From the NCBI GenBank assembly GCA_937902605.1, contig CALFNC010000115.1:1-13509 (forward strand): a stretch of 13,509 bases of DNA, given 5' to 3'. Positions within the stretch are counted from its first letter, which is position 1. Each line of letters starts with the position of its first letter. Source of the DNA: an uncultured Acidobacteriota bacterium. GTDB taxonomy: Bacteria > Acidobacteriota > Thermoanaerobaculia > UBA5066. Positions 12,719 through 13,509 of this stretch are shown here, piece after piece. The notes beneath the pieces were generated by a model, which did not search any database, was not told the DNA's origin, and saw nothing but the letters and a program-made list of their open reading frames with translations. A program made the translations under genes and the position numbers.

Positions 12719-13492
12719 TGCTCCCCGCCAGGCCGGTACTTGACGGCCTTCGGGCCGAGGAGGCGCGAGAGCCCTTCGGTTAGCTCCGGGGTCGGCCGGA
12801 CGGCGAGGTGGGGCGGAAGCTGGATTCTCGCGTCGAAGTGGCCGGGCCGCCGGATCGAGATCGACACCGGAATCGAGCCCGGTGCCGACTGCAGCAGGTC
12901 CCGGACGCTCGCGAATACCTCGTCGATCGTCTCCGGGATCGTCGCGAAAAGCTGAAGCTCGCGGGCCGACGATTCGCGCATCCCCTCGAGCGGCTGGATC
13001 TCTCGCGCGATGATCTCGATGGGCCCTCCACCCTCCCCTTCCGGCTCGGGGACGCCCGGGCCCGACGCGGAGCGGACGATCCCGGTCACGAGGACCGGCC
13101 GTTCAGCCGCGAACCACGACCCGATCTTCTCGAGAAGCGAGGCAAACACAGTCACAGGCACGGACCCGGAAAGGTCCTCCAGGATCGCCTTCGCCATTAT
13201 CTTCCCCTCGTTCTGCCCCTTCTTGATCTGGGTCCTCTTCACCGAGGCGATCAACCCGACGACCTTGACAACCTGGTCGACTCTCTCCCGGGCCGTCTCG
13301 GTCGTCGCGTCGCCGAACCGGCGGATCTCCTCCTCGAAGCGGGCGAGCGGGTGGCCCGTGAGGTAGAAGCCGAGAGTCTCCTTCTCGTGCCGGATCTTTT
13401 CGTCGGTCGTCCATTCCGGAGTGTCGGGGAAGGCGTCGAGCCGGGACGCCGAGGACTCCTCGACGAACAGCGAGTGTTGGCCCGATTCGCGG
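12715..13492 (-). CDS. dnaE: DNA polymerase III alpha subunit, C-terminal part only
   Basis: This is the last roughly 258 residues of the replicative polymerase. It contains the GQHSLF linker, the WTTDEKIRHEKETLGFYLTGHPL block that precedes the OB-fold in DnaE, the OB-fold itself (VVKVVGLIASVKR, KGKIMAKAILEDLSGSVPVTVF, RPVLVTGIV) and the C-terminal tail domain ending at TGA 12717-12715. The OB-fold binds single-stranded DNA and the tail contacts the clamp and tau in well-studied DnaE proteins. The polymerase and PHP domains lie beyond the contig end. Translation continues apparently to 13509 as VCSSDL, but those residues come from the sequencing adapter, so the real gene stops being visible at 13492. 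The gene heads a minus-strand unit with overlapping downstream genes. Confidence 0.93.
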
Positions 13493-13509
13493 AGATCGGA
13501 AGAGCACAC
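13493..13509. other. Illumina TruSeq adapter remnant (artefact)
   Basis: AGATCGGAAGAGCACAC is identical to the first 17 bases of the Illumina TruSeq read-through adapter. It sits exactly at the contig end and interrupts dnaE. It is not genomic and should be trimmed. Confidence 0.97.

Noticed and set aside
1..13509. Search for CRISPR arrays, tRNA/rRNA genes, insertion sequences, toxin-antitoxin or defence genes.
   Set aside because: None seen. The coding content is continuous housekeeping genes, and the only direct repeats are the two 9-bp arrays.

Overview
This is a GC-rich bacterial window that appears to be the end of a metagenomic contig. It encodes an envelope typical of a diderm: an LPS-export permease and several exported proteins. 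Gene content and protein style suggest Acidobacteriota, perhaps the Thermoanaerobaculia/Holophagae side. This is inference from memory, since there is no rRNA or other marker here. The last 17 bases are not biological: they match the start of the Illumina TruSeq adapter, so the contig ends inside an untrimmed read.

Layout, plus strand, 1-9293. The 3' end of ptsH (HPr) is followed by ptsI (Enzyme I), a small sugar-phosphate-isomerase-like cupin and an exported coiled-coil protein. The last three are joined by 4-base start/stop overlaps. Next come miaB (tRNA methylthiolation, with a 9-bp tandem repeat at its start), a bifunctional-nuclease (BFN/DUF151) protein, and parA and parB with an 8-base overlap. 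After the only sizeable intergenic gap (176 bp, AT-rich, with an inverted repeat) lies a 762-residue protein that fuses LptF and LptG, the two membrane halves of the LPS exporter.

Layout, minus strand, 13492-9349. The 3' part of dnaE (DNA polymerase III alpha), a short class II tRNA nucleotidyltransferase/poly(A) polymerase, an exported protein of unknown function and rsmD (16S rRNA methyltransferase) overlap by 4 bases each and look like one transcript. metK (S-adenosylmethionine synthase) follows, with its own plausible promoter and a clear intrinsic terminator. That terminator closes the convergent junction with lptFG. MetK makes the SAM used by RsmD and MiaB, both encoded nearby.

Most genes are housekeeping. 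The points most worth a second look are an 18-bp perfect palindrome inside parB (a possible divergent centromere site), the ParB protein with non-standard ends, the LptF-LptG fusion, two 9-bp minisatellites that encode protein N-termini, and the AT-rich inverted-repeat gap after parB. I found no mobile element, CRISPR array, rRNA or tRNA, and no stretch over 300 bases without a gene.
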